64,000 bases of DNA from Bacteroidaceae bacterium (GTDB lineage: Bacteria; Bacteroidota; Bacteroidia; Bacteroidales; Bacteroidaceae): positions 1 to 64,000 of the forward strand of contig JAFXTC010000002.1 of the NCBI GenBank assembly GCA_017525235.1, given 5' to 3'. Shown piece by piece: positions 41,017-50,205 of this stretch. The notes beneath the pieces were generated by a model. It was not told the DNA's origin. It was given only the letters and a program-made list of their open reading frames with translations, and ran no database searches. A program made the position numbers and the translations under genes. Each line of letters begins with the position of its first letter. Within the stretch, counting starts at the first letter, position 1.

Positions 41017-41904
41017 TCAGAAGAATTTTACTTCTTCGCCAACAACTTCGCTCAAGAGCAGATTGGCCAGTCGGCTTGTTCCTAAACGAAGGTACTGGTT
41101 GGTGAGCCATTTTTCTCCCAACACCTCTTTTACTATTGTATAATATACGAGGGCATCGTGAACCGTGTTCAGACCTCCGGCTGGTTTGAAGCCAATCTGA
41201 ATTCCAGTCTTTTCATAATACTCTTTGATAGCCTGACACATAACGTAAGCAGCCTCAGGTGTTGCAGCAGGTTTCTCTTTTCCTGTGCTAGTCTTTATAT
41301 AATCGGCTCCTGCATACATAGCCAGGATACTTGCCTTCTTGATGTTTTCTGCACTTCCCAGCAAGCCGGTTTCCAGAATCACCTTCATCTTCTTTTCGCC
41401 ACAAACAGCCTTTAATTCGCTGATTTCATCGCAAACTGTCTCGTAGTCACCACTCAAGAACTTACCTACGCTCATTACGATATCTATCTCTGTAGCACCG
41501 TCTCTAACGGCAAGTGCTGTCTCAACTGTTTTTACCTCAATACAAGCCTGAGAAGAGGGGAATGAGCCGCTTACGCAAGCAACTTCTACACCTTCAACCT
41601 CCAAGCTTTGGCTTACGATGCTTGCAAAACAGGGATAAACACAGATAGTTGCCACGTGGGGTAGGTCGGGGTAGGCGTTGTCAAAGTCGTTCACGCGTTC
41701 TGTAAACTTGAGTACGCTTTCCTCACTATCTGTTGTTTTAAGAGTGGTTAGCTCAACACTTCCCATCAAGAATTTCTTTACTTCCAGAGTATCATTCTCC
41801 GGTACTTTTTCTTCGATGAGTTGGGCAACTTTCTTTGCAATTTCTTCATCGTTCAATGCCGTATTATACTTGGCAAGAGCTTCTTCATACTTGTTCTGTT
41901 CCAT
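41017..41904 (-). CDS. deoC: Deoxyribose-phosphate aldolase
   Basis: 295 residues. It cleaves 2-deoxyribose 5-phosphate to acetaldehyde and glyceraldehyde 3-phosphate. The Schiff-base lysine is in GADYIKTSTGK, the second active-site lysine in GFKPAGGLNT, and the acidic relay in GATEIDIVMSVGKFLSG. The N-terminus is about 40 residues longer than in short forms, as in E. coli-like enzymes. A MazG-like pyrophosphatase gene and dtd lie upstream with 13 and 3 bp spacing, so the three appear cotranscribed. Confidence 0.96.
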   Translation of the reverse strand: MEQNKYEEALAKYNTALNDEEIAKKVAQLIEEKVPENDTLEVKKFLMGSVELTTLKTTDSEESVLKFTERVNDFDNAYPDLPHVATICVYPCFASIVSQSLEVEGVEVACVSGSFPSSQACIEVKTVETALAVRDGATEIDIVMSVGKFLSGDYETVCDEISELKAVCGEKKMKVILETGLLGSAENIKKASILAMYAGADYIKTSTGKEKPAATPEAAYVMCQAIKEYYEKTGIQIGFKPAGGLNTVHDALVYYTIVKEVLGEKWLTNQYLRLGTSRLANLLLSEVVGEEVKFF

Positions 41905-41917
41905 ATTATTTTTTCGT

Positions 41918-42244
41918 TTAGTGATTCAACTTCGGGTTGTTTATATGTCTCTCCTTGTCGCGCAAGGTTTTCTTTTCAAAGCTTTTTTGAAGCGCTTCTG
42001 TCAGATCTACGCCTGTCTGATTGGCCAGACAGATAAGTACCCACAGGATATCGGCCATTTCCTCGCTGGGATCCTGTTTCTCGCCTTCCTTGAAGGATTG
42101 TTCTCCGTATTTCCTGGACATAATACGGGCCAATTCACCAACCTCTTCGGTCAGAATAGCCATATTAGTCAGTTCGTTAAAGTAACGGACTCCATAACTC
42201 TTAATCCACTGATCTACTTTATCTTGCGCTTCCTTTATGGTCAT
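41918..42244 (-). CDS. MazG-like nucleotide pyrophosphohydrolase
   Basis: 108 residues, a single MazG-type helical domain with the metal-binding acidic motifs LTEEVGELARIM and SEEMADILWVLICLANQ (EExxE...ExxD). Such enzymes hydrolyse non-canonical or surplus nucleoside triphosphates. Its position between dtd and deoC suggests nucleotide clean-up and salvage. The exact substrate is not evident. Confidence 0.9.
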   Translation of the reverse strand: MTIKEAQDKVDQWIKSYGVRYFNELTNMAILTEEVGELARIMSRKYGEQSFKEGEKQDPSEEMADILWVLICLANQTGVDLTEALQKSFEKKTLRDKERHINNPKLNH

Positions 42245-42247
42245 TTT

Positions 42248-42700
42248 CTATTCCTTGTTTTTTGTGTCCATACAAATAGTTACAGGCCCGTCATTCAGCA
42301 GTTCTACCTTCATATCTGCCCCAAATTCGCCTGTTCCAACGGGTTTGCCAAGAGCTTTGGATAACTGCTCCACGAAGCTATTATACAATGGTACGGCCAC
42401 CTCGTGACCTGCAGCCCTAATCCAACTGGGGCGATTCCCTTTCTTGTAGCTTGCCATTAGGGTAAACTGGCTTACGACTATGATGTCGCCCCCTGTTTCC
42501 AGGATATCCTTGTTCATCACACCGTTCTCATCGTCTAAGATACGTAGCCCTATTATCTTGCGTACCAACCAATCTATATCTTCTTGTGTATCAGTCTGTT
42601 CTATGCCCAATAAGACAAGGAAACCTGCTCCTATCTGGCTTTTCTTCTGGCCTTCTATGGTTACGCTGGCATGTGAAACTCTTTGTATGACGGCTCTCAT
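42248..42700 (-). CDS. dtd: D-aminoacyl-tRNA deacylase
   Basis: 150 residues, full length. It hydrolyses D-amino acids from mischarged tRNA. The N-terminal MRAVIQRVSHASVTIEG, the SQFTLMASYKKGNRPSW motif and the cross-subunit Gly-Pro motif in LLNDGPVTICMDT are all intact. It is the first gene of the dtd-mazG-deoC group; the promoter lies just upstream. Confidence 0.97.
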   Translation of the reverse strand: MRAVIQRVSHASVTIEGQKKSQIGAGFLVLLGIEQTDTQEDIDWLVRKIIGLRILDDENGVMNKDILETGGDIIVVSQFTLMASYKKGNRPSWIRAAGHEVAVPLYNSFVEQLSKALGKPVGTGEFGADMKVELLNDGPVTICMDTKNKE

Positions 42701-42720
42701 ATTTTGTATTTTGCTTTATG

Positions 42721-42728
42721 CAAAGGTA
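42721..42728 (-). promoter_or_regulatory. -7 box of the dtd operon
   Basis: TACCTTTG on the minus strand, 20 bp before the dtd ATG. Confidence 0.6.
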
Positions 42729-42904
42729 GTATAATTATTTGATTCCTATCTGTTTTTTGCTTTTTTTATATTTTCGCTTTCGTGGTTTTTATATAAAGTT
42801 TAATCTTCAAGGAAACTACGTTCTTTATTGATTTCAAATTCGTCAATTATGGATAGTATGTAATACAATAGGTTCTTGTAGGCGAGTCTTACCTAGTACT
42901 TACC

Positions 42905-42980
42905 TTAAAGTACTCCCGTACTCTGGTTAAAGTACTGCAGTACTCTAGTTGAAGTGCTGAAGTACTCCGCTTGAAGTACT
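42905..42980. repeat. 22-bp tandem repeat with AGTACT palindromes (3.5 copies)
   Basis: Units start at 42905, 42927, 42949 and 42971 (partial). Each carries TTAAAGTACT or TTGAAGTRCT, and the second is the 14-bp palindrome AGTACTGCAGTACT. Variation between units keeps the AGTACT parts. It ends at the uvrC stop codon and lies between the divergently placed 5' end of the dtd group and the 3' end of uvrC. Nothing else is recognised in 42729-42904. Confidence 0.78.
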
Positions 42981-44799
42981 AATGGAAATGATTATATATA
43001 ATCTGGGCTTTAGACGGGCCGACCAATTCCTGAATGTCGGACTTCTCTGCTTCTTTAATTCGCTTCACGCTGTGAAACTTCTTCAGCAACAGTTCCTTTG
43101 TCTTTTCTCCTATGCCATTTATGCTGTCTAACTCGCTGGCAATCTGATGCTTACTACGTTTGTCGCGATGGAAGGTAATGGCATATCTGTGTACTTCGTC
43201 CTGTATCTGTGTCAGTAGGCGAAAAAGAGGGCTGTCAGTCTTTAATCCTATCACTTGTTGGGGGAATCCGTAGAGTAATTCATTGGTTCTGTGCTTGTCA
43301 TCCTTAGCCAATCCTGCAATAGGTATTTGCAGCCCTAATTCGTCTTCTACGACCTTTCTGACGACTTCCATTTGTCCTTTTCCACCATCTGTGATAATAA
43401 GGTTGGGTAGGGGACTTTCCTCCTCTATCATCCTCTTGTACCTGCGTCTTACTACCTCTTGCATGCTGGCATAGTCGTCAGGTCCTTGCACCTGTTTTAT
43501 AATGTATTTACGATAATCCTGCTTGCTGGGCTTGCATTTCTTGAATACTATACAACCTGCAACAGCATCTGTTCCGCTGATATTGGAGTTGTCGAAGCAC
43601 TCAATGTGCATTGGTAGGGTAGGAAGCTTTAAGACGTCCTGTAGCTCTTTCATCAGACGGGTTGTTTTCTGTTCAGGATTTAGCTTTTCAGCCTGGCTAA
43701 TTCGATCCCTTTTGTATTGTAGGACATTCTGCCTGCTAAGGTCCAAAAGCACCTTTTTGTCGCCCTTTTGTGGAACAGTTAACTTAAAGCTTTGCGTAAA
43801 TTGTTCCACGGGGAACGGAACTATAACTTCCTTGCTTTCACTTCCATATCTTTGCCTCATTTCAACTATTCCCATAACCAAAAGTTCTTCGTCACTCTCT
43901 TGCATTTTTTTTTCGTATTCAAAAGTAAAGGCTTTGTTTATACAGCCATTGGTAACGTGCAAGAAATTAATGTAGGCAACTTTCTGATCGTTTTCAATGT
44001 TGAAGACATCAATGTTATGGAGCGTATTGCTAACTACCTCGCTTCTGCTTCTGTAGTTCTCAAGAAGCATATATTTCTTCTTGATAACTTCTGCCTCTTC
44101 AAATTTCAGTTCGAGGGCCAAATGTTTCATTTGCGCCATCATCTTCCGTTGCAAATCAGCGGTATTTCCTTTCAGAATTTCTTTTGATTCAGCTATGTAC
44201 TGCAGGTATTCTTCAACACTTTGTCTGCCTGTACAAGGGGCTTTGCAATTTTTTATATGATATTCCAGGCATTCTTTGTGTTTCCCTTTCTCAATACTTT
44301 CTGGCGTAATGAATTCGTGGCATCTTCTTAAAGGATATAAGTTCTTAATCAGATCCAAAAGTGCGTACATCGTCGGTACATGGCTATAAGGCCCAAAATA
44401 TGTGCCAAACTTCTTGTTTATTTTTCGTGTTTGAAATATTCTTGGCAGGAATTCGTTGGTTACAACGATACTTGGATAGGTTTTCCCGTCCTTCAGAAGT
44501 ATGTTGTACCTTGGATTCCACTCTTTTATGAGGTTGTTTTCTAGTAAAAGAGCGTCTTCTTCGGTATTTACAACAGTATATTTAATGTCCCATATCTTGC
44601 TGACAAGAATAGCCGTCTTTCTGTTTTCGTGCTCTTTGCTAAAGTAAGAATAGACTCTTCGTCTTAGGTTTTTTGCCTTTCCAACGTATATAATGGTCCC
44701 TTTGTCATCTAAATACTGATAACAACCAGGTTTCTCGGGTAAACTGCTGACGATGATCTTTAGCTTTTGCAGACGTGTCTCATTCTCATTCTTTGTCAT
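42979..44799 (-). CDS. uvrC: Excinuclease ABC subunit C
   Basis: 606 residues. The GIY-YIG nuclease for the 3' cut covers GCYQYLDDKGTIIYVGKAKNLRRRVYSYF (about 22-50). The Cys-rich segment CLEYHIKNCKAPCTGR, the UVR motif (about 205-240), the RNase H-like 5'-cutting domain (HIECFDNSNISGTDAVAGCIVF) and the C-terminal helix-hairpin-helix pair (LDSINGIGEKTKELLLKKF) follow. It makes both incisions in nucleotide excision repair with UvrAB. apt is 22 bp upstream on the same strand. Confidence 0.98.
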   Translation of the reverse strand: MTKNENETRLQKLKIIVSSLPEKPGCYQYLDDKGTIIYVGKAKNLRRRVYSYFSKEHENRKTAILVSKIWDIKYTVVNTEEDALLLENNLIKEWNPRYNILLKDGKTYPSIVVTNEFLPRIFQTRKINKKFGTYFGPYSHVPTMYALLDLIKNLYPLRRCHEFITPESIEKGKHKECLEYHIKNCKAPCTGRQSVEEYLQYIAESKEILKGNTADLQRKMMAQMKHLALELKFEEAEVIKKKYMLLENYRSRSEVVSNTLHNIDVFNIENDQKVAYINFLHVTNGCINKAFTFEYEKKMQESDEELLVMGIVEMRQRYGSESKEVIVPFPVEQFTQSFKLTVPQKGDKKVLLDLSRQNVLQYKRDRISQAEKLNPEQKTTRLMKELQDVLKLPTLPMHIECFDNSNISGTDAVAGCIVFKKCKPSKQDYRKYIIKQVQGPDDYASMQEVVRRRYKRMIEEESPLPNLIITDGGKGQMEVVRKVVEDELGLQIPIAGLAKDDKHRTNELLYGFPQQVIGLKTDSPLFRLLTQIQDEVHRYAITFHRDKRSKHQIASELDSINGIGEKTKELLLKKFHSVKRIKEAEKSDIQELVGPSKAQIIYNHFH

Positions 44800-44821
44800 T
44801 TTGCTTATTTATAATGAAGCT

Positions 44822-45349
44822 TTATATGACCATAAGTGTTGTAAGGTCCATGTCCTTAAACAAATCACGACCATGTAGTCCCTCGTCTGTAATTTCTATG
44901 ATGAAATTGATGTATACTTTCTTTGGATGAAAATGGTTCACAAGTTTACATACAGCTTTTGCAGTTCCGCCAGTTGCCAATAAGTCATCATGAATCAATA
45001 CAACATCATCAGGTTCAATAGCATCCAAGTGCATTTCTACGGTGTCAACTCCATATTCCTTGCTGAATGACTCCTTGATAACTGTTGCAGGAAGCTTACC
45101 TGGTTTTCTTGCTAAAACTACACCGCAACCTAATTTTCCAGCTAATGCTGCAGCCATGATAAAACCACGACTTTCAACGCCTACAATTTTTGTGATTCCC
45201 TTGTCCTTGTATAGCTCATACATCTCGTCGAGCATTATCTTCATACACTCTGCGTTTTTGTACAGTGTCGTAACATCTCTGAAGTTGATTCCTTTCTTGG
45301 GAAAGTCTGGAATTGCTCTTAAATTCTCTAACAGTTTAGGATTATTCAT
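44822..45349 (-). CDS. apt: Adenine phosphoribosyltransferase
   Basis: 175 residues, full length. It makes AMP from adenine and PRPP. The PRPP-binding motif is VVLIHDDLLATGGTAKAVC. The N-terminal IPDFPKKGINFRDVT and VESRGFIMAAALA are typical for Apt. A putative parS site lies in the 88-bp gap between it and mnmG upstream. Confidence 0.97.
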   Translation of the reverse strand: MNNPKLLENLRAIPDFPKKGINFRDVTTLYKNAECMKIMLDEMYELYKDKGITKIVGVESRGFIMAAALAGKLGCGVVLARKPGKLPATVIKESFSKEYGVDTVEMHLDAIEPDDVVLIHDDLLATGGTAKAVCKLVNHFHPKKVYINFIIEITDEGLHGRDLFKDMDLTTLMVI

Positions 45350-45399
45350 GTTATTTTATCTTTAAGTTGTTTTTGATTTTCAGTTTGTTGGTTTTGTCT

Positions 45400-45415
45400 T
45401 GTTCCACGTGAAACC
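45400..45415. other. Putative parS centromere-like site
   Basis: TGTTCCACGTGAAACC matches the ParB-binding parS consensus TGTTCCACGTGAAACA in 15 of 16 positions, including the whole CACGTG core and both flanks. It is intergenic, between apt and mnmG. In many bacteria parS sites cluster near the origin and close to the mnmG (gidA) region. parA and parB themselves are not in the window. Confidence 0.65.
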
Positions 45416-45437
45416 CTCCGTCTCTTAAAGTAGTACT

Positions 45438-47309
45438 TTATCTTTTCATGAGCACGAGTAGCACGTTTATATCACTTGGACTTACTCCAGGAATACGACT
45501 TGCCTGAGCCATTGTTTCCGGATCTATTCGAGTAAGTTTCTGTCTTGCTTCTGTTGAAAGAGACTGTAGAGAGTTATAATCAAACTTTCCTTTTATCTTT
45601 ATGTTTTCAAGGCGTATCATCTTGTCGGCCAACTCTCTTTCCCTTGTGATATAGCCGCTATACTTCATTCTGATTTCTGCAGCTTCTGTAATCTCTTCTC
45701 TTCTTTCAGAAATAGCTTCAAGTTTTGTTTTCAGCGCTGGAATATAGTTTGATAAGTTCTCTAAGGTAAGACTTGGGCGTGAAATAAGGTCAACAAGTTT
45801 ACATCCTCTTTGCAGTTCTGTGCTACCTAATGACTTTAGTCCTTGGTTTATTAGAGCAGCTTTTACACTATATGTCTTGCAGAAGATTTCTAATTCTTCT
45901 ATGGCATTCTTTTTTTTCAGCCAATGATTATATCGCTCCGATGTTGCTAATCCTATGTTATAGCTCTTTTCTGTAAGTCGAGCATCTGCATCATCTTGCC
46001 TAAGCAAGATTCTGTACTCTGCTCTACTGGTGAACATGCGATAAGGCTCATCTACACCTTTTGTAACCAAATCATCAATAAGTACACCGATGTAAGATTC
46101 GTCTCTTTTCATGGTAAAAGGTTCAGATTCACCGCATTTTCTTGCAGCATTTATACCTGCAACCAAACCTTGCCCGGCAGCCTCTTCATATCCGGTGGTT
46201 CCGTTGACCTGTCCAGCCATAAATAGTCCATCAACCAATTTGCTCTCCAACGAGTGTTTCAATTGTGTCGGATCAAAGTAATTGTATTCTATGGCATAAC
46301 CAGGTCGGTATACTTCTAAATCTCTGAATGCAGGTATCAGCTTTAGGGCTTCCAATTGCGCTTCTATAGGCAGACTGCTACTGAAACCATTCAAATAATA
46401 TTCACTTGTATTGGTGCCTTCTGGTTCCAAAAACAATAGGTGCTCCTCCTTGTCTGCAAATGTAACCAGTTTTGTTTCTATGCTGGGGCAATAACGTGGC
46501 CCTATACTTTGTATTTGACCATTGTAAAGTGGAGAATCTGCTAAGGAAGCTTTCAACCTGTCGTGTACCTGTTTGTTAGTGTATGTAATCCAGCAGGGCA
46601 GTTGAGGAAGGTTCCTTGGTTCACCCATAAAGGAGAATTTGTGGAAGTCCGATTCGCCTGGTTGTTCGGTCATTTCCTCAAAGTGTACAGATGTTCCGTT
46701 TATTCGCACCGGGGTTCCTGTTTTCATTCTTCCTGCCGTTACTCCATGTCTGGTAATACTTTCAGTAAGGTGTAGGCTGGGGGGCTCTGCGCATCTTCCT
46801 CCTGGCAGTTTTGTTCTGCCTATATGCATTAAGCCGTCCAAAAATGTTCCGGTTGTTATCACCACACATCTGGCTTTGAAGGTAACATCCAAATAAGTAA
46901 GTACACCCGTTACCTTTTTGTTTTCCACCAGAATCTCCTTCACTTGGTCTTGCCAGATGCTAAGGTTAGGTGTGTTCTCAAGAATCTCGCGCCAAGCCCA
47001 AATGAATTTGCCTCTATCGCACTGAGCTCGTGGGCTCCACATTGCAGGTCCTTTGCTTCTGTTGAGCATACGGAATTGAATGGCAGTGCGGTCAGTAACT
47101 TCGCCCATGTGCCCTCCAAGTGCATCTATCTCCCTGACAATCTGTCCTTTAGCAATACCTCCGACGGCAGGATTGCAACTCATTTGTGCAATCTTGTTCA
47201 TGTCCATTGTTATCAGACAGGTCTTTGCCCCCAATTTTGCGCTGGCTGCAGCAGCTTCACATCCTGCGTGTCCTGCACCAACCACCACAACGTCAAAAAT
47301 CATTTCCAT
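45438..47309 (-). CDS. mnmG: tRNA uridine-5-carboxymethylaminomethyl modification enzyme
   Basis: 623 residues, full length. With MnmE it modifies U34 of certain tRNAs. The FAD-binding DVVVVGAGHAGCEAAAASAKLG stands at the N-terminus, followed by the signatures CNPAVGGIAKGQIVREIDALGG and ARCVVITTGTFLDGLMHIG, the GRMKTGTPVRI motif, and the C-terminal helical MnmE-binding domain with YSGYITRE and IPGVSPSDINVLLVLMKR. Either of two near ATGs (47309 or 47303) may be used. Confidence 0.98.
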   Translation of the reverse strand: MEMIFDVVVVGAGHAGCEAAAASAKLGAKTCLITMDMNKIAQMSCNPAVGGIAKGQIVREIDALGGHMGEVTDRTAIQFRMLNRSKGPAMWSPRAQCDRGKFIWAWREILENTPNLSIWQDQVKEILVENKKVTGVLTYLDVTFKARCVVITTGTFLDGLMHIGRTKLPGGRCAEPPSLHLTESITRHGVTAGRMKTGTPVRINGTSVHFEEMTEQPGESDFHKFSFMGEPRNLPQLPCWITYTNKQVHDRLKASLADSPLYNGQIQSIGPRYCPSIETKLVTFADKEEHLLFLEPEGTNTSEYYLNGFSSSLPIEAQLEALKLIPAFRDLEVYRPGYAIEYNYFDPTQLKHSLESKLVDGLFMAGQVNGTTGYEEAAGQGLVAGINAARKCGESEPFTMKRDESYIGVLIDDLVTKGVDEPYRMFTSRAEYRILLRQDDADARLTEKSYNIGLATSERYNHWLKKKNAIEELEIFCKTYSVKAALINQGLKSLGSTELQRGCKLVDLISRPSLTLENLSNYIPALKTKLEAISERREEITEAAEIRMKYSGYITRERELADKMIRLENIKIKGKFDYNSLQSLSTEARQKLTRIDPETMAQASRIPGVSPSDINVLLVLMKR

Positions 47310-47334
47310 ATATCTTTGGCACTCAATTTAGCTG

Positions 47335-47342
47335 CAAAATTA
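47335..47342 (-). promoter_or_regulatory. -7 box of mnmG
   Basis: TAATTTTG on the minus strand, 26 bp before the ATG. Confidence 0.45.
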
Positions 47343-47372
47343 ATGTTTTCTGTTAACATTTGAGCCAAAATC

Positions 47373-47403
47373 TTGTTCAAATCACATTTTTAATGTATTT
47401 TTG
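47373..47403 (+). promoter_or_regulatory. Promoter of the sdhCAB operon
   Basis: TTG (47373-47375), 20 bp, then TATTTTTG (47396-47403): exact spacing. The leader to the sdhC ATG is about 70 nt. Confidence 0.7.
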
Positions 47404-47479
47404 CGCGGAATAATGTACTTAATATAAGGTATACGAAAGAAAAATAAACAAAATATTCAATAATTAAATTCAATCATTT

Positions 47480-48187
47480 ATGTGGTTAATCAATTCATCA
47501 ATCGGTAGGAAAGTGGTGATGTCTGTAACAGGCATTGCGCTTATCCTGTTCTTGACCTTTCATGCGTCAATGAACGTCGTAGCCCTCATTAGTGCTAAGG
47601 GTTACAACATGATTTGTGAGTTCCTTGGTGCCAACTGGTATGCTGTTGTAGCAACTATCGGTTTGGCAGGCTTGGTAGCTCTTCATTTTATTTTTGCCAT
47701 TTGGCTGACTCTTCAGAACAACAAGGCTCGCGGTAACAGCAAGTATGCTATTACTAACAAGCCCGAGAAAGTAGAGTGGGCAAGCCAGAACATGTTGGTT
47801 CTTGGTATCATCGTTGTTATAGGTATGGGTCTTCACCTGTACAATTTCTGGTACAACATGATGTATGCTGAGTTGGCTGGTATAGAAAACGAGATTGCTG
47901 CAACAGATGGTGTTGGTTACATCATTCAGACATTCTCTTGTCCTTGCTACGCTGCTGTTTATCTGGTTTGGCTGGTAGCTTTGTGGTTCCACTTGACTCA
48001 TGGTTTCTGGAGTGCTCTTCAGACATTGGGTTGGAATGGCAAGATTTGGTTCAATCGTTGGCGTGTTATCAGTTGCATCTACACGACCATAGTTGTTCTT
48101 ATGTTTGTTGCTGTGGTGGTTGCCTTTGCCTGTGGTTATGTGCCCTGCGACTACAATGGTAATGCGCCCAGTTGTGGTGCTTGCTAA
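47480..48187 (+). CDS. sdhC: Succinate dehydrogenase/fumarate reductase cytochrome b subunit
   Basis: 235 residues with five membrane helices, the di-haem single-subunit anchor type (as in Bacteroides and Wolinella). Candidate haem-ligand histidines are in TFHASMN, ALHFIFAIW, GLHLYNFWYN and FHLTHGFWS. In anaerobic Bacteroidales the complex works mainly as a menaquinol:fumarate reductase on the way to succinate and propionate. It is the first gene of the C-A-B operon, with 30 bp before the flavoprotein gene. Confidence 0.94.
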   Translation: MWLINSSIGRKVVMSVTGIALILFLTFHASMNVVALISAKGYNMICEFLGANWYAVVATIGLAGLVALHFIFAIWLTLQNNKARGNSKYAITNKPEKVEWASQNMLVLGIIVVIGMGLHLYNFWYNMMYAELAGIENEIAATDGVGYIIQTFSCPCYAAVYLVWLVALWFHLTHGFWSALQTLGWNGKIWFNRWRVISCIYTTIVVLMFVAVVVAFACGYVPCDYNGNAPSCGAC

Positions 48188-48217
48188 TTATGAATAACGA
48201 ATTAAGCATTTAAGATT

Positions 48218-50200
48218 ATGGCAAAGAAAATAGATTCAAGAATTCCTGAAGGCCCAATAGCAGAAAAGTGGACCAACTATAAGGCTCACCAGCGTCTCGT
48301 TAACCCAAAGAACAAACTGAAGCTTGACGTTATTGTCGTAGGTACCGGTTTGGCTGGCGCCAGCGCTGCAGCTTCTCTTGCCGAGATGGGCTTCAACGTA
48401 TATAACTTCTGTATTCAGGACTCTCCTCGTCGTGCACACTCTATTGCTGCACAGGGAGGTATCAATGCTGCAAAGAACTATCAGAACGACGGCGACTCTG
48501 TTTATCGTCTGTTCTATGATACAGTAAAGGGTGGCGACTATCGTGCCCGTGAGGCCAATGTATACCGTTTGGCTGAGGTAAGTAACAACATCATCGACCA
48601 GTGCGTGGCTCAAGGTGTTCCCTTTGCTCGTGAATATGGCGGTATGCTGGCCAACCGCTCTTTTGGTGGTGCTCAGGTAAGCCGAACTTTCTATGCTAAG
48701 GGACAGACTGGTCAGCAGTTGCTGCTGGGTGCTTACTCTAGCCTTTCTAAGGAAGTACAGAAGGGTAAGGTTAAGCTCTTCACCCGTTATGAGATGGAGG
48801 ATGTTGTTATTATCGACGGTCGTGCTCGTGGTATCATTGCCAAGAACCTTGTTACTGGTAAGCTGGAGCGCTTCAGCGCCAACGCCGTTGTTATTGCAAC
48901 CGGTGGTTACGGAAACGCATACTTCCTCAGCACAAACGCTATGGGTTGTAACTGTACAGCTGCTATCCAGTGCTATCGCAAGGGTGCTATGATGGCTAAT
49001 CCCTCATACGTACAGATTCACCCCACTTGTATTCCCGTTCACGGTGACAAGCAGTCTAAGCTGACCCTTATGTCAGAGTCTCTGCGTAACGATGGTCGTA
49101 TCTGGGTTCCCAAGAAGTTGGAGGATGCTAAGAAACTTCAGGCTGGCACACTGCAGGGTTGGGAGATTCCCGAGGAAGACCGCGACTACTATCTGGAGCG
49201 TCGCTATCCTGCATTCGGTAACTTGGTTCCCCGTGACGTTGCTTCACGTGCTGCTAAGGAGCGTTGTGATAAGGGCTTCGGTGTTAACAATACCGGTTTG
49301 GCTGTATTCTTGGACTTCTCAGAGAGTATCCAGCGTTTGGGTATCGACGAGATTCGTCAGCGTTATGGCAACCTCTTCGATATGTACGAGGAGATTACTG
49401 ATGTTAATCCTGGTGAGAAGGCTTGCACAAAGAACGGTGTAGATTACTACAAGCCTATGATGATCTTCCCCGCTATCCATTATACTATGGGTGGTGTTTG
49501 GGTTGACTACGAGTTGCAGACCACCATCCCCGGCCTCTTTGCTATTGGTGAGTGTAACTTCTCTGATCACGGAGCTAACCGTTTGGGTGCTTCTGCTCTT
49601 ATGCAGGGCTTGGCTGATGGTTACTTCGTACTGCCTTATACCATTCAGAACTATCTGGCAGATCAGGCTATTTGGCCTCGCTTGAGTACCGATCTGCCCG
49701 AGTTTGATGCAGCAGAGAAAGCTGTCAATGCCGAGATAGACCGTCTGATGAACATCAAGGGTAAGCGTTCTGTTGACTCTATCCACAAGGAGCTTGGCCA
49801 CATCATGTGGGAGCACGTAGGTATGGGTCGTACCAAGGAAGGCTTGGAGGAAGGTCTGAAACTGTTGAAGGATCTCCGCAAGGAGTTCGATTCCAACCTC
49901 TTCATTCCTGGCTCTAAGGAAGGTTTGAACGTTGAGCTCGATAAGGCTATCCACCTGCGTGACTTCATCCTCATGGGTGAGCTTGTTGCTTACGATGCCC
50001 TCCATCGTGAGGAGTCTTGTGGTGGTCACTTCCGCGAGGAGCATCAGACCGAGGAAGGTGAGGCTAAGCGTGACGACAAGAACTTCTTCTACGTTGGTTG
50101 CTGGGATTATCAAGGCACCGACGACAAGAAACCAGAACTCGTTAAAGAGCCCTTGGAGTATGAGGCAATTAAGGTACAGACACGTAACTATAAGAACTAA
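48218..50200 (+). CDS. sdhA: Fumarate reductase/succinate dehydrogenase flavoprotein subunit
   Basis: 660 residues. FAD-binding [22 protein letters not shown] (about 36-57); the covalent flavin histidine is in [15 protein letters not shown]. Substrate-site motifs are [12 protein letters not shown] and GRIWVPKK. The C-terminal helical domain has [17 protein letters not shown]. The size and the long N-terminus match the B-type (Bacteroides/epsilon-proteobacterial) enzymes. It lies in the middle of the operon, with 5 bp to the iron-sulfur subunit. Confidence 0.97.
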   Translation: MAKKIDSRIPEGPIAEKWTNYKAHQRLVNPKNKLKLDVIVVGTGLAGASAAASLAEMGFNVYNFCIQDSPRRAHSIAAQGGINAAKNYQNDGDSVYRLFYDTVKGGDYRAREANVYRLAEVSNNIIDQCVAQGVPFAREYGGMLANRSFGGAQVSRTFYAKGQTGQQLLLGAYSSLSKEVQKGKVKLFTRYEMEDVVIIDGRARGIIAKNLVTGKLERFSANAVVIATGGYGNAYFLSTNAMGCNCTAAIQCYRKGAMMANPSYVQIHPTCIPVHGDKQSKLTLMSESLRNDGRIWVPKKLEDAKKLQAGTLQGWEIPEEDRDYYLERRYPAFGNLVPRDVASRAAKERCDKGFGVNNTGLAVFLDFSESIQRLGIDEIRQRYGNLFDMYEEITDVNPGEKACTKNGVDYYKPMMIFPAIHYTMGGVWVDYELQTTIPGLFAIGECNFSDHGANRLGASALMQGLADGYFVLPYTIQNYLADQAIWPRLSTDLPEFDAAEKAVNAEIDRLMNIKGKRSVDSIHKELGHIMWEHVGMGRTKEGLEEGLKLLKDLRKEFDSNLFIPGSKEGLNVELDKAIHLRDFILMGELVAYDALHREESCGGHFREEHQTEEGEAKRDDKNFFYVGCWDYQGTDDKKPELVKEPLEYEAIKVQTRNYKN

Positions 50201-50205
50201 AGATT

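Noticed and set aside
42905-42980. CRISPR-like array
   Set aside because: Units are directly contiguous without unique spacers and no cas gene is present; it is a plain tandem repeat.
43801-43822. GTTCCACGGGGAAC inside uvrC as a parS site
   Set aside because: The CACGTG core is broken and it lies in conserved coding sequence.
49319-50113. A 264-codon frame antisense to sdhA, and similar long antisense frames over the FAD oxidoreductase and mnmG
   Set aside because: Shadows of strongly conserved genes on the other strand; no promoter or family support.
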